From Actomonas sp051209155 (GTDB taxonomy: Bacteria > Verrucomicrobiota > Verrucomicrobiia > Opitutales > Opitutaceae): a DNA stretch of 64,000 bases. Of the stretch, positions 33,262 to 44,576 are shown piece by piece. The DNA lies in assembly GCA_051209155.1 (NCBI GenBank), contig JBPJGB010000001.1; one strand, 5' to 3'. Every line of letters starts with the position of its first letter. Positions within the stretch are counted from its first letter, which is position 1. A program made the position numbers and the translations under genes. The notes below the pieces were generated by a model, which did not search any database, was not told the DNA's origin, and saw only the letters and a list, made by a program, of their open reading frames with translations.

Positions 33262-35244
33262 ATGCCGACACCCACTCCAGATGCCGAAACGCGCGAGCAA
33301 TTGCTCGGCATGGTTTTTGATCGTGCCCGCGACATGATGGTGCTCAGCAAGGTCGATCCGGAGGAGTTGTTCAGGGTCGTGAGCGTGAACGACAGCTACC
33401 TGCAGGTGGCGCGAGCGGCGGGCTACGAGGTGATTCGGGAGGAGTTGGAGGGGCGCACGTTCGGCGAAGTGATGGTGCGGCTCAACTTTGCGCCGGAGAT
33501 GGTGGAGCAGATTCGCGAGCGGTATCTCGAGGTTCTGCGCACCGGGCGTCGGGTGGATTACGAGGAAGTCGTGACCACGCCCGGCGGCGTGTTCTACGGT
33601 GAATGCACCATCACCCCCTTGCTGGACGAGGACGGGCGCTGTGCGTGGTTCCTCTACTCGATGCGCGACGTGACCCAGGAGCGGCGGGCGGAATTGGCGC
33701 GGCGGGAGTCGGACGCCAAGTATGCGACGTCATTTCGTTTGAGTCCGGCGGCCATGCTGCTGGCCGATCAGGGAACCGGAGAGATCCTGGAAGTGAACGA
33801 GGCGTTTGAACGGATCACGGGTTTCAAACGCGACGAGGTGCTGGGTCGCACGGCGCTCAGTCTGGGGATTATCGAAGGCAAGGCGGAGCGCGACGAACGG
33901 GCCGCCCGCATTCTGGCGCAAGGCGAGATCCGCGATGAGCCGGGGCGTTTTCGCCGCAAGGACGGCATGTGGGTCGATGCGATCAGCTGGGCCGCGCTGG
34001 TCGAGGTCGACGGTCGCAAATGTATCCTCAACACGGTCGAGGACATCACGGATCGCCTGCGGGCCGAAAAGGAGCGCATCGAATTGGAGCGGCACTTTCG
34101 GCAAAGTCAGAAGCTGGAAGCGTTGGGCACCCTGGCCGGTGGTATCGCGCACGATTTCAACAACATCCTCACGAGTCTGCTGGGCCATTGTGAACTCAGC
34201 CTGCGGGAGGTTCCGCCGCAGTCGGAAGTCAAGGGCCGCTTGGAATCGATCCGGCGCTCCGGTCTGCGGGCGCGTGATTTGGTGCGGCGGATCCTGACCT
34301 TCAGCCGGCAACAGGCGCAGGAACACACCGACCTCATGCTTGATGGGCTCCTGTTGGAAGTGAAGTTGCTCCTTGAATCCTCCTCGCCGCCTTCGATTCG
34401 GGTTGAACTCGATGTCCCCGACGAGGTGCGTCCGGTGTCCGGCGACAGCAGTCAGTTGCATCAGGTGTTCCTCAACCTTGGCACGAATGCGGCGCACGCC
34501 ATGCGGGAACGGGGTGGGGTGCTCGGGCTGGATTTGTGTTTTGCCACCATCGCTCCCGAACAAGCGGCGGCCATCGGTCTGCTCGAGTCCGGAGACTACG
34601 CCGTCATCAAGGTGCGGGATGAGGGGCACGGGATGTCGCCGGAAATCCGGCACCGGATCTTCGAGCCCTTCTTCACCACGAAGCCGATCGGCGAGGGCAC
34701 GGGCCTGGGCTTGGCGATGGTGCAGGGCATTGTGACGGACCATCATGGCGCCGTGACGGTGGAGAGCACCGAAGGCAAGGGCACCACGCTCGCGGTTTAC
34801 CTGCCGGTGCAGCGGACCGCGACCATCGGTCGCGGCCTGTTTGAAGGGCAGATGCCGCAAGGCACCGGCGAGCGCGTGCTGGTGGTGGACGATGAGCCGG
34901 GCGTAGGGGAGTTGATGAGCCGACTTTTGCAGTGCATCGGCTATCGGGTTGAGGTCTGCAAATCGGCTGAGACGGCATGGGCACTTTTTCGGGTTGAGCC
35001 GACCCGGTTCGACCTACTGCTGACGGATCTGACCATGCCGGGGTGGAACGGCTTGGAGTTGGTGCGCCACGTGCGCGAACTGCGGCCGGATCTGCCGGTG
35101 TGCCTCATGTCCGGCTATGCGGGCAACCTGTCCCGCGACGACATGCGCCGTCTGGGCGTGTCCGAATTCATCGGTAAACCGCCCGAGCTGCGCGTTCTCG
35201 CGCGCAAGCTGCACGCGGCGCTGCATCCGGCGGCGACCGACTGA
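33262..35244 (+). CDS. Cytoplasmic hybrid histidine kinase (PAS-PAS-HisKA-HATPase-REC)
   Basis: 660 residues from the ATG at 33262. The frame is open back to 33091 but those codons have no domain and end in the divergent promoter region. PAS domain 1 spans about 15-140 and PAS domain 2 about 150-270. HisKA contains GTLAGGIAHDFNNIL with the phospho-accepting His297. The ATPase domain has N-box LGTNAAHAMRE, G1 VRDEGHGM and G2 GTGLGLAMVQGIV. The receiver starts LVVDDEPGVGELM with phospho-acceptor Asp in LLLTDLTMPGWNG. There are no membrane helices, so it senses an intracellular signal. No output regulator is adjacent; a CheX phosphatase is divergent to it. Confidence 0.93.
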   Translation: MPTPTPDAETREQLLGMVFDRARDMMVLSKVDPEELFRVVSVNDSYLQVARAAGYEVIREELEGRTFGEVMVRLNFAPEMVEQIRERYLEVLRTGRRVDYEEVVTTPGGVFYGECTITPLLDEDGRCAWFLYSMRDVTQERRAELARRESDAKYATSFRLSPAAMLLADQGTGEILEVNEAFERITGFKRDEVLGRTALSLGIIEGKAERDERAARILAQGEIRDEPGRFRRKDGMWVDAISWAALVEVDGRKCILNTVEDITDRLRAEKERIELERHFRQSQKLEALGTLAGGIAHDFNNILTSLLGHCELSLREVPPQSEVKGRLESIRRSGLRARDLVRRILTFSRQQAQEHTDLMLDGLLLEVKLLLESSSPPSIRVELDVPDEVRPVSGDSSQLHQVFLNLGTNAAHAMRERGGVLGLDLCFATIAPEQAAAIGLLESGDYAVIKVRDEGHGMSPEIRHRIFEPFFTTKPIGEGTGLGLAMVQGIVTDHHGAVTVESTEGKGTTLAVYLPVQRTATIGRGLFEGQMPQGTGERVLVVDDEPGVGELMSRLLQCIGYRVEVCKSAETAWALFRVEPTRFDLLLTDLTMPGWNGLELVRHVRELRPDLPVCLMSGYAGNLSRDDMRRLGVSEFIGKPPELRVLARKLHAALHPAATD

Positions 35245-35267
35245 CGGGGGGCGAACGGAGCCGTGGC

Positions 35268-36221
35268 TTACTCGGCGGCCGGCACCGGCAGGTCGAACTC
35301 CTTGAGGATCGCGTCGATCATGGCGGTCTTTTCGGCGTGCGGCATGGCCGGGTGGAGGCCGCTCTGGCGCACGGTGCCGTCGGGCGCGATGATGGCCATG
35401 TGCGGGATGCCGGTGACGCCGTAGTCCTCGTTGAAGACCTCCTGTTCGCTGAAGGCGACGGTCCAGGTCATATCCTTGGCGAGGATGAAGTCGTCCATCA
35501 AGGCATGCTCCCGAGCGGGATCGTCGCGGGTGTCGATGGGCGTCGGTTGCAGGCCCATGACGCGGCCCTGCAGGCTGGTGACGCCCACGACCTCGACCGG
35601 GCTGTCGGCGTAGTGCGCGGTGAGTTCGCGCATCTGGGGGAAGGAGCGGATACAGGGGCCGCACCAGGTGGCCCAAAAGTCGAGCACGACGACTTTGCCC
35701 CGCAGGTCGGAGAGGTGCTTGAGGCCGGTTTGGGTGGACCAGGTGAAGTCGAGTTCCGGCGCCGGTTGACCGACGAGTTTGTCGCTTGCTGCCTGCGCCG
35801 CCAGCATGGTCTCGGCGCGCTGGATCATTTGCTTGGCGACGACGGCGGCCTCGGATGCGGGGAAGCGGACGGTGACGTCGTGGAGGAGATCAATCACGTC
35901 CTCCAAATCGGCGCCGAGCTGAGCGCGCAGCAGGGCGCGGGTCATGGCGATGCGGGCGGCATCTTCGCCGCCATCTTCCGCGGTCTTGGTGACAAGGGCG
36001 TCGAGTTCGGCCAGCTCGGGCTCGAAGTCCTCGGCGGACCGGGCGCCGTCCTTGGCCTTGGCTTGGACGCGGGCCGTGATGGCTTCGAGTTCGGTGATGG
36101 CGGGAGAGGTGACGGAGGCCTCGACGGCCGGGCTGGCTTCATCCTGGGCGACCAGTGGGACGGAGGCGGCGGGCAACAGGGCGAGGGCAATGCGGAGGGC
36201 GGAAGGGAGTCGATTGAGCAT
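35268..36221 (-). CDS. Exported TlpA-like thioredoxin-fold protein
   Basis: 317 residues from the ATG at 36221. A signal peptide (ALRIALALLPAASVPLVAQ) leads to a helical, Ala/Glu-rich domain (about 30-150). The C-terminal thioredoxin domain (150-317) has VVLDFWATWCGPCIRSFPQM with the redox pair C187-x-x-C190. It also has the cis-Pro loop GVTGIPHMAIIAPDG. This matches AhpC/TSA-redoxin or TlpA/ResA proteins that reduce periplasmic disulfides, for example in cytochrome c maturation. The same frame stays open far upstream only because it is antisense to a GC-rich gene. It is convergent with the histidine kinase gene and divergent from the decarboxylase gene. Confidence 0.93.
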   Translation of the reverse strand: MLNRLPSALRIALALLPAASVPLVAQDEASPAVEASVTSPAITELEAITARVQAKAKDGARSAEDFEPELAELDALVTKTAEDGGEDAARIAMTRALLRAQLGADLEDVIDLLHDVTVRFPASEAAVVAKQMIQRAETMLAAQAASDKLVGQPAPELDFTWSTQTGLKHLSDLRGKVVVLDFWATWCGPCIRSFPQMRELTAHYADSPVEVVGVTSLQGRVMGLQPTPIDTRDDPAREHALMDDFILAKDMTWTVAFSEQEVFNEDYGVTGIPHMAIIAPDGTVRQSGLHPAMPHAEKTAMIDAILKEFDLPVPAAE

Positions 36222-36350
36222 AAAGGTGGTGAATCTAAATGGACGCGAAGGCGGTGGAAAGATTAACGGACCGCGAGATGGGAAACGCGTTCCGACATTG
36301 ACAGGGCTTGGCGACTGACTGCGCTGGGTCGTTCTCCCTTTTGCGCAACC

Positions 36351-37610
36351 ATGACTGACAAGAGCCTCCCGTTTACCCGCGACCAGTTGGAAGCGATCGC
36401 CACCCAGGTGCCGACGCCGTTCCACATCTACGACGAAGCCGCGATGCGGGCGAACGCGCGGGCGCTTTACGAAGCGTTCTCGTGGGTGCCGGGTGGTTTT
36501 AAGAATTTCTTCGCGGTGAAGGCTTTGCCGAATCCGCATGTGATGCAGGCGCTGAAGGAGGAGGGGCTCGGTGGTGACTGCTCGTCGTTTGGGGAGTTGG
36601 TCCTGTGTGAGGCCGTCGGCATCACGGGCGAAGACATCGTGTTCACCTCCAACGACACGCCGGCCTACGAATACCAAAAGGCGGCCGAGCTGGGCGCGAT
36701 CATCAACCTCGACGACATTTCCCACATCGAGTTCCTGGAGAAGGCCCTGGGCGGGAAGCTGCCGGAGCTGCTTTGCTTCCGCTACAACCCGGGACCGCTC
36801 AAGGCCGGCAACGCCATCATCGGCAAGCCGGAGGAGGCCAAGTATGGCTTCACCCGCGAGCAACTTTTCGAAGGTTACCGGATGGCGCAGGCCAAGGGGG
36901 TGAAGCGCTTCGGACTGCACACCATGGTGGCGTCCAACGAGCTCAACCCCGACTACTTCGTGGAGACCGCGCAGATGCTCTTCGACCTCGTGGTCGAGTT
37001 GCACCGCGAGCTGGGGATCCGCTTTGAGTTTCTTAATCTCGGTGGCGGCATCGGCATCCCGTATCGCCCCGAGGATACGGCGGTCGATCTCGCCCGTGTG
37101 GGCGCCGGCATTCGTGCCGCCTACGAAGCCTCGATTGTCGCGGCGGGCTTGGGTCCGATCAAGATCACCATGGAATGCGGCCGCATGATCACCGGTCCCT
37201 ATGGTTACCTGGTGGGCCGCGTGCTGCACAAGAAGGCGATCTACAAGAACTACGTCGGCCTCGACGCCTGCATGGCCAACCTCATGCGCCCGGGCATGTA
37301 TGGCTCCTATCACCACGTGAGTGTGCCAGGCCGCGAGGATGCGCCGAAGAAGGTCTACGACGTCACCGGCTCCTTGTGCGAGAACAACGACAAGTTTGCC
37401 ATCGACCGCGAGATTCCGGACCCGGAGATCGGCGACCTGGTGGTGATCCACGACACCGGCGCGCACGGTCACTCCATGGGCTTCAATTACAACGCGAAGC
37501 TGCGTTCGGCCGAGGTGCTGTGGCAGGGCGGCGACCAGTGGAAGTTGATCCGCCGGGCGGAGACCCTGGCCGATCATTTCGCGACGCTGGAGTATCCGGG
37601 GCTGGGGTGA
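36351..37610 (+). CDS. lysA: Diaminopimelate decarboxylase-type PLP enzyme
   Basis: 419 residues, fold-type III PLP decarboxylase. The Schiff-base lysine is K57 in FFAVKALPNP. Other motifs are GGDCSSFGELVLCEA, FTSNDTPAYEY, the His-containing strand RFGLHTM, the Gly-rich phosphate-binding loop LNLGGGIGIPY, and ECGRMITGP. A C-terminal CENNDKF segment matches the conserved Cys-Glu active-site motif. DapDC makes lysine from meso-diaminopimelate in the cytoplasm. The protein belongs to a divergent branch, with neither a fused kinase nor typical E. coli spacing, so a related decarboxylase specificity (for example carboxynorspermidine) cannot be ruled out. No other lysine genes are adjacent. Confidence 0.85.
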   Translation: MTDKSLPFTRDQLEAIATQVPTPFHIYDEAAMRANARALYEAFSWVPGGFKNFFAVKALPNPHVMQALKEEGLGGDCSSFGELVLCEAVGITGEDIVFTSNDTPAYEYQKAAELGAIINLDDISHIEFLEKALGGKLPELLCFRYNPGPLKAGNAIIGKPEEAKYGFTREQLFEGYRMAQAKGVKRFGLHTMVASNELNPDYFVETAQMLFDLVVELHRELGIRFEFLNLGGGIGIPYRPEDTAVDLARVGAGIRAAYEASIVAAGLGPIKITMECGRMITGPYGYLVGRVLHKKAIYKNYVGLDACMANLMRPGMYGSYHHVSVPGREDAPKKVYDVTGSLCENNDKFAIDREIPDPEIGDLVVIHDTGAHGHSMGFNYNAKLRSAEVLWQGGDQWKLIRRAETLADHFATLEYPGLG

Positions 37611-37612
37611 GC

Positions 37613-37644
37613 GGATTTTCGATTTTCGATTCTGGATTTTCGAA
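37613..37644. repeat. Short 9-bp periodic repeat after lysA
   Basis: GGATTTTCGATTTTCGATTC followed by TGGATTTTCGAA gives three units of GATTTTCGA type immediately after the stop codon. It is a different unit from modules B and C but has the same style. Confidence 0.65.
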
Positions 37645-37785
37645 GGGTGAGTGAGGCGGGCGCTGCGCGGTCGGCGCAGCGTTGTCGCGCGGCGCCGAGG
37701 AACGAAAGCTGAACGCAGAGCGGTCTCTGCCTGCGCAAGGATGCGTATGGTGGCTTGGGGCGGCGGGCGCTAGGGTGGCGGGGCC

Positions 37786-38430
37786 TTGAGCGATTCGACT
37801 CCGCCACCGCTGCCTGCCCACGCCACCCTTGCCCCGCCGCCGTTGCCGGCGACCGGAGTGAACTGCGCTTACACGACGCGCCACGACGCGTTCACGCCGA
37901 CGTGGGAGCTGCAATTGCGCGGCGGGGAACTCGTGATCGTCGCCGAGCGGGCGGAGGTGCGGCGCATCACGCTGGCGGAGGTGACCGAGCTGCGCCTGGA
38001 ATTTGCCCCCACGCGGGTGGAGCCGAACCGCTACCGGTGTCGCTTGGTGATGCGGCGAGGCGCACCGCTGACGTTTTTCAATCGATCCTACGAAGGGCTC
38101 GCGCAGTTCCGCGAAACCTCGACCGACTATGTGGCTTTCATGACGGCTTTGCTGCGCCACCTCAGTCGGCATGCGCCGGGCTGCCGGTTTGTCGCCGGGG
38201 CCAGTGCCGGGACCTACGCGTTGAGTGTGGTGGGTTTCGGGATCGCGGTGGTGGCGGTGCTGGGCGTCGCGGTCTTCGCCATCCTGGTCGGACTCTGGTG
38301 GCTCGTGATCGTGAAGGCGCTCGTGATCGCCTTCTACCTGCCCAACGCATGGCGCTGGCTGCAGCGCAATCGGGAGCGCTGGTTCGAGCCCGACGCGCCG
38401 CCGGCCGCCGTGTTGCCAATCGAGGCATAA
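37786..38430 (+). CDS. Hypothetical membrane protein with PH-like N-terminal domain
   Basis: 214 residues from a TTG codon at 37786. A proline-rich lead (about 4-22) precedes a beta-rich stretch LRGGELVIVAERAEVRRITL...RLVMRRGAPLTFFN, spaced like the small PH-like barrel found in bacterial membrane-associated proteins. Two hydrophobic segments follow (about 148-190: ALSVVGFGIAVVAVLGVAVF and LVGLWWLVIVKALVIAFYLP) and a short basic/acidic tail. I recognise no enzyme motif. The gene ends right at the shared terminator with the convergent ppdK gene. Assignment as a real gene rests on composition, codon periodicity and the membrane segments. Confidence 0.65.
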   Translation: MSDSTPPPLPAHATLAPPPLPATGVNCAYTTRHDAFTPTWELQLRGGELVIVAERAEVRRITLAEVTELRLEFAPTRVEPNRYRCRLVMRRGAPLTFFNRSYEGLAQFRETSTDYVAFMTALLRHLSRHAPGCRFVAGASAGTYALSVVGFGIAVVAVLGVAVFAILVGLWWLVIVKALVIAFYLPNAWRWLQRNRERWFEPDAPPAAVLPIEA

Positions 38431-38463
38431 AAAAGCCCCGTCCGCGCAGAGCGGGACGGGGCT
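38428..38463 (-). terminator. Rho-independent terminator of ppdK
   Basis: A perfect 10-bp stem AGCCCCGTCC/GGACGGGGCT (38434-38443 with 38454-38463) has a 10-nt loop. On the minus strand it is followed by a run of six T (complement of 38429-38434). It lies 27 bp beyond the ppdK stop and overlaps the last codons of the convergent gene. There is no T-tract on the plus strand, so it should act for ppdK only. Confidence 0.92.
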
Positions 38464-38490
38464 GGAAGGGGAGGAAGAACTCGCGAGTGC

Positions 38491-41304
<2,814 letters not shown>

Positions 41305-41494
41305 GTTTTGGATCAGGTATTGAGAGAAAACGGAGACGTCCTCCGGAGACGCAAAGGTCCAGCGAATAGGGTTGCCCGGGGGAGTGTCAACGCCTGCTTG
41401 GGGCTAGTAGCGTCGGTTATCGCAGTTCGCGTTGAGCGGGGACGGCGCGGCGGGCCGATTTCGCGGATTGCCTTGGCTGGGGCCGGCGGGTGGC

Positions 41495-42502
41495 ATGGCG
41501 GCCATGTCTGAAGCTTCGACTGAGACCAAAGTGCGTTGCGGCGTGGCGGGGGTGGGATCCCTCGGCCAACACCACGCTCGGATCTATGCAAGCCTGCCGA
41601 ACGTGGAGTTCGTCGGCATCTTCGAAACCAGCGACGAACGCGCGGCGGAGATCTGCGGACGCCATGGCTGCCAGCGCTTTGCTACACTGGAGGAACTGGG
41701 CGCGGCCTGTGATGCGGTGTCGGTCGTGGTGCCGACGGACCTGCACGAAAAGGTGGCGCTGCCGCTGCTCGCGGCGGGTTGCCATCTCATGATTGAGAAA
41801 CCGATCTGTGCGTCGCTGGCGGAGGCGGAGCGTGTGCTGGCCGCGGCGCGGGAGCACGACCGCATCGTGCAGGTGGGGCACATCGAACACTTCAATCCGG
41901 TGATGGGGTTTTTGGAAAAGGAAGTCGTCGCGCCGAAGTTCATTACGGCGGAGCGGCTCGCGCCCTTTACGCCGCGCGGCACCGAGGTCGGCGTGGTGCT
42001 CGATCTCATGATCCACGACATCGGCATCGTGCTGCAGTTGGTGCAGTCGCCGGTGAAGAAGATCGAGAGCGTCGGCGTGAGCCTGGTTTCCAAGACCGAG
42101 GACATCGCCAACGCCCGGATCGAATTTGAAAACGGGTGTGTGGCCAACCTGAGCACCAGCCGCATGAGCCTGAAGAAGGTGCGCGAGATCCGCGTGTTTC
42201 AGGAGAGCGGTTACTTCTCCTTCGATTTCATGCGCCAGAGCGGCCACCTTGTGCGCACGACCGGTCTGCTGGATTATGCCGGTAAACTGCGCACCGGTGC
42301 GGTCGATCCGACCGACCTCAGCGCGCTGCCGCTGGAGCCGGTGCCCATCGAAAAGGGTGAACCGCTCGCGCTGGAGCTGGCGCATTTCACCGAGACCGTG
42401 GCTCGGGCTCAACAACCCAAGGTCGGCGGCGCGCTCGGCCGCCAGGCGCTCGAGGTCGCGATCGCAATCACGGAGCAAATCCGCGCGGCCAAGCAGGACT
42501 AG
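41495..42502 (+). CDS. Gfo/Idh/MocA family oxidoreductase upstream of lpxB
   Basis: 335 residues from the ATG at 41495; another ATG lies at 41504. The Rossmann motif GVAGVGSLGQHHARIYASLP, the MIEKPICAS lysine motif, GHIEHFNPV and the second-domain DLMIHDIGIVLQL with its Asp-x-x-x-His pair are all intact. The residues fit the subgroup typified by GnnA, a UDP-GlcNAc 3-dehydrogenase making 3-amino sugars for lipid A. GnnA-type genes are often beside lpx genes. Here lpxB begins 93 bp downstream on the same strand. The family call is firm; the GnnA role is inference, and no GnnB-like aminotransferase is in the window. Confidence 0.9.
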   Translation: MAAMSEASTETKVRCGVAGVGSLGQHHARIYASLPNVEFVGIFETSDERAAEICGRHGCQRFATLEELGAACDAVSVVVPTDLHEKVALPLLAAGCHLMIEKPICASLAEAERVLAAAREHDRIVQVGHIEHFNPVMGFLEKEVVAPKFITAERLAPFTPRGTEVGVVLDLMIHDIGIVLQLVQSPVKKIESVGVSLVSKTEDIANARIEFENGCVANLSTSRMSLKKVREIRVFQESGYFSFDFMRQSGHLVRTTGLLDYAGKLRTGAVDPTDLSALPLEPVPIEKGEPLALELAHFTETVARAQQPKVGGALGRQALEVAIAITEQIRAAKQD

Positions 42503-42508
42503 GTTTTT

Positions 42509-42594
42509 ACCACGGATGAACACGGATAAACACAGATCGGGGGACGGATGTATCCGTGTTTATCCGTGTTCATCCGTGGTTTTGTCTTTTTTTT
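42509..42594 (+). terminator. Repeat-derived hairpin with T-tract directly before lpxB
   Basis: ACCACGGATGAACACGGATA (42509 on) pairs with TATCCGTGTTCATCCGTGGT (ending 42580) to form a perfect stem of 25 bp with a loop of about 22 nt. A T-rich run follows immediately (42578-42594), and the lpxB ATG is at 42596. Each arm is two and a half 10-bp C-family units. On the plus strand this has the form of an intrinsic terminator or attenuator between the Gfo/Idh gene and lpxB. Confidence 0.75.
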
Positions 42595-42595
42595 C

Positions 42596-43756
42596 ATGAG
42601 TGATGCCCTGCCATACCGTTTGCCGAGTCCCGCGGAGGGACGGGTCGACCTGTTGGTGGTGGCGGCGGAGCATTCGGGGGACCAACACGCGGGGCGGATG
42701 GTGCGGGGGGTGTTGGCGGCGGAGCCGGAGCGGCGCGTGTGTGCGCTGGGTGGACCCGCGTTGGCGGCGGCGGGGGCGCAATTGCTCGCGGATCTCACGG
42801 CGCAGTCGACGATGGGTTTCGCGGTGTTCGGCAAACTCTCGTTCTACCGCACCTTGATTGCGGAGGTCGTGCGTTGGGTCGGCGAACACCGCCCGGCCGC
42901 GGTGTGTTTTGTTGATTCGTCCGGACTCAATCTGCGCATCGCCAAGGGGCTGTTCGAAGCGGGTTATTCGGCCAAGGCCGGTGGTCACACCAAGGCGCTG
43001 TATTACATCTCTCCGCAGATTTGGGCTTCGCGCGCCAAACGGCGGTTTGCGATGGCGGAGCACCTTGACGGGCTCGCGTCGATTTTTCCGTTTGAGCGCG
43101 AAGTGTATGCCGACACGTCGCTGCCGGTGGAGTTTGTGGGGCATCCTTTCGTGGCGCCTGATTACGCGCCGCCGGTGCGTTATGATCCGGCCGGGCCGGT
43201 GCTGCTCTTGCCGGGCAGTCGCACCGGGGTGGTGAAGCGCCTTTGGCCGGTGATGTTGGCGGCGTTTGCGCGGCTGAGCGGAACACGGGAGGCCCTCACA
43301 CTTTATCCGAGCGATGGGATTCTCGAAACGCTGCGCGCGGCGAGTCCACCCGAAAGCGTGCGCTTGGTGAAGACCAACGAAGCGGGCGACGCGATCGGGG
43401 CTGCGGCGGTGCTGACGACCAGCGGCACGATGTCGATGCACTGCGCCTTGGCCGGCATTCCCGGCGTCGTGACCTACAAAACCGATCCGCTCACCTACTG
43501 GCTCGGTCGGATGCTGGTGAAGGTGGAGTATCTCGGCATCGCGAACCTCCTGTTGAAGGAGGAGATGTATCCCGAATACATCCAGGGCGCGGCGACGGCG
43601 GAGGCTTTGGGCCGGGAACTGGAACTGGCGCTCGCCGATGAAACGCGGCGCACGCGCACGGCGGCCTTGGCGGCCAAGCTTCGTGCGATGCTGGCGGTCG
43701 AGGCGAAAGCCGACGCGACGCAGTGGATGTTGGCGCAGCTGCGGGCCGCGCGTTAA
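42596..43756 (+). CDS. lpxB: Lipid-A-disaccharide synthase
   Basis: 386 residues from the ATG at 42596; upstream in-frame codons are translated repeat. Family landmarks include DLLVVAAEHSGDQHAGRMVR (donor-side Gly/Glu-His motif), FVDSSGLNLRIAKGL, ALYYISPQIWASRAKR, GHPFV and LLLPGSRTGVVKRLWPVML. TSGTMSMHCALAGIPGVVTY and a closing EYIQGAAT segment follow. LpxB is a GT-B glycosyltransferase that condenses UDP-2,3-diacylglucosamine with lipid X at the inner face of the cytoplasmic membrane. The stop overlaps the stop of the convergent hydrolase gene by 2 bp (TTAA). The start lies behind a repeat-derived hairpin with a T-tract. Confidence 0.94.
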   Translation: MSDALPYRLPSPAEGRVDLLVVAAEHSGDQHAGRMVRGVLAAEPERRVCALGGPALAAAGAQLLADLTAQSTMGFAVFGKLSFYRTLIAEVVRWVGEHRPAAVCFVDSSGLNLRIAKGLFEAGYSAKAGGHTKALYYISPQIWASRAKRRFAMAEHLDGLASIFPFEREVYADTSLPVEFVGHPFVAPDYAPPVRYDPAGPVLLLPGSRTGVVKRLWPVMLAAFARLSGTREALTLYPSDGILETLRAASPPESVRLVKTNEAGDAIGAAAVLTTSGTMSMHCALAGIPGVVTYKTDPLTYWLGRMLVKVEYLGIANLLLKEEMYPEYIQGAATAEALGRELELALADETRRTRTAALAAKLRAMLAVEAKADATQWMLAQLRAAR

Positions 43757-44571
43757 TCGCGGTCCGCCTTCATCAGTTCCTCAAACCACGCCAAGGCCTC
43801 GTCGAGGTGCGGCAGGTAGTTGGCGTGCGGACCGTCGAAATATTCGAGGCGAACGTTGCGGGCGCCTTTTTTGCGCAGGGTCGTGCGCACGTCTTTCATC
43901 TGTTGGCGGGAAGAGACCTGATCGAATTTTCCGGAGCTCAGAAAGTAGCCCATGTCCTTGAGCGCCTCGCGGTCGGGATCGTAGGCATCGATGATGTCCA
44001 CCCACTTGTTCTCGTTGCAGCCCGACATGTAGGCGCCGACGACGTGGCGGCCTTGGGCGATCGCACTGCCGGCGAGGAGTTGGGACATCTTGGAGCCTCC
44101 GGAGAATCCGGCGAAGGCGGTGGGCCAATCCCGGCTGGCGGGAAAGAGGTCGGCCAGCGTGCGAAAGGCGGCGAGGCACGCGGCGCGGCGACTCGTGACC
44201 GTGTCCTGCTCCCGGTCGGGCCAGGGGTGGGGCTGGCCGGTGAGCACGATCCAGCCGCGGTCGAGGGCGCGTTCGCGGTAGACCTCCATTTCCTTGAGGT
44301 TGGATTGGTAGGGGTCGCCGGTGACCGAGGTGAAGAGGACCGGCGTGGGGGACGCGGGATCGAAGCCGTCGGGCAGGGCCAGGCCGATGAGCACGACCTC
44401 GGGTTGTCCCGCGCCGCCGGCGGCGAGGAGCTGAGCTTCCTCCGGGGTGGTGGCGATTTGCAGGATGTTGGTCTCACGGACGCTGAGCTGCAGGGACCCT
44501 GCGGCGAAGGCCAGGCTGGCGCTCAGGCAGGCGGCGAGGGTGAGGCCGGCAAAATTCTTTCTCGTTCTCAT
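43753..44571 (-). CDS. Exported serine alpha/beta-hydrolase (depolymerase/esterase-like)
   Basis: 272 residues from the ATG at 44571; a second ATG two codons upstream (44577) is equally possible. The signal peptide (RTRKNFAGLTLAACLSASLAFAAG) is clear. The nucleophile elbow is AGFSGGSKMS with Ser157. Candidate Asp and His are in SSGKFDQVS and GPHANYLPHL (His249). The arrangement suits esterase or depolymerase-type hydrolases; the substrate is not indicated. The stop shares TTAA with the lpxB stop in tail-to-tail arrangement. Upstream is a 72-bp hairpin shared with the divergent trpS promoter region. Confidence 0.82.
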   Translation of the reverse strand: MRTRKNFAGLTLAACLSASLAFAAGSLQLSVRETNILQIATTPEEAQLLAAGGAGQPEVVLIGLALPDGFDPASPTPVLFTSVTGDPYQSNLKEMEVYRERALDRGWIVLTGQPHPWPDREQDTVTSRRAACLAAFRTLADLFPASRDWPTAFAGFSGGSKMSQLLAGSAIAQGRHVVGAYMSGCNENKWVDIIDAYDPDREALKDMGYFLSSGKFDQVSSRQQMKDVRTTLRKKGARNVRLEYFDGPHANYLPHLDEALAWFEELMKADRD

Positions 44572-44576
44572 GGGCA

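Noticed and set aside
35268..37577. A 769-codon open frame on the minus strand
   Set aside because: Only the part below 36221 is a gene (signal peptide plus thioredoxin domain). The upstream part is antisense to the LysA-type decarboxylase and has no recognisable protein features.
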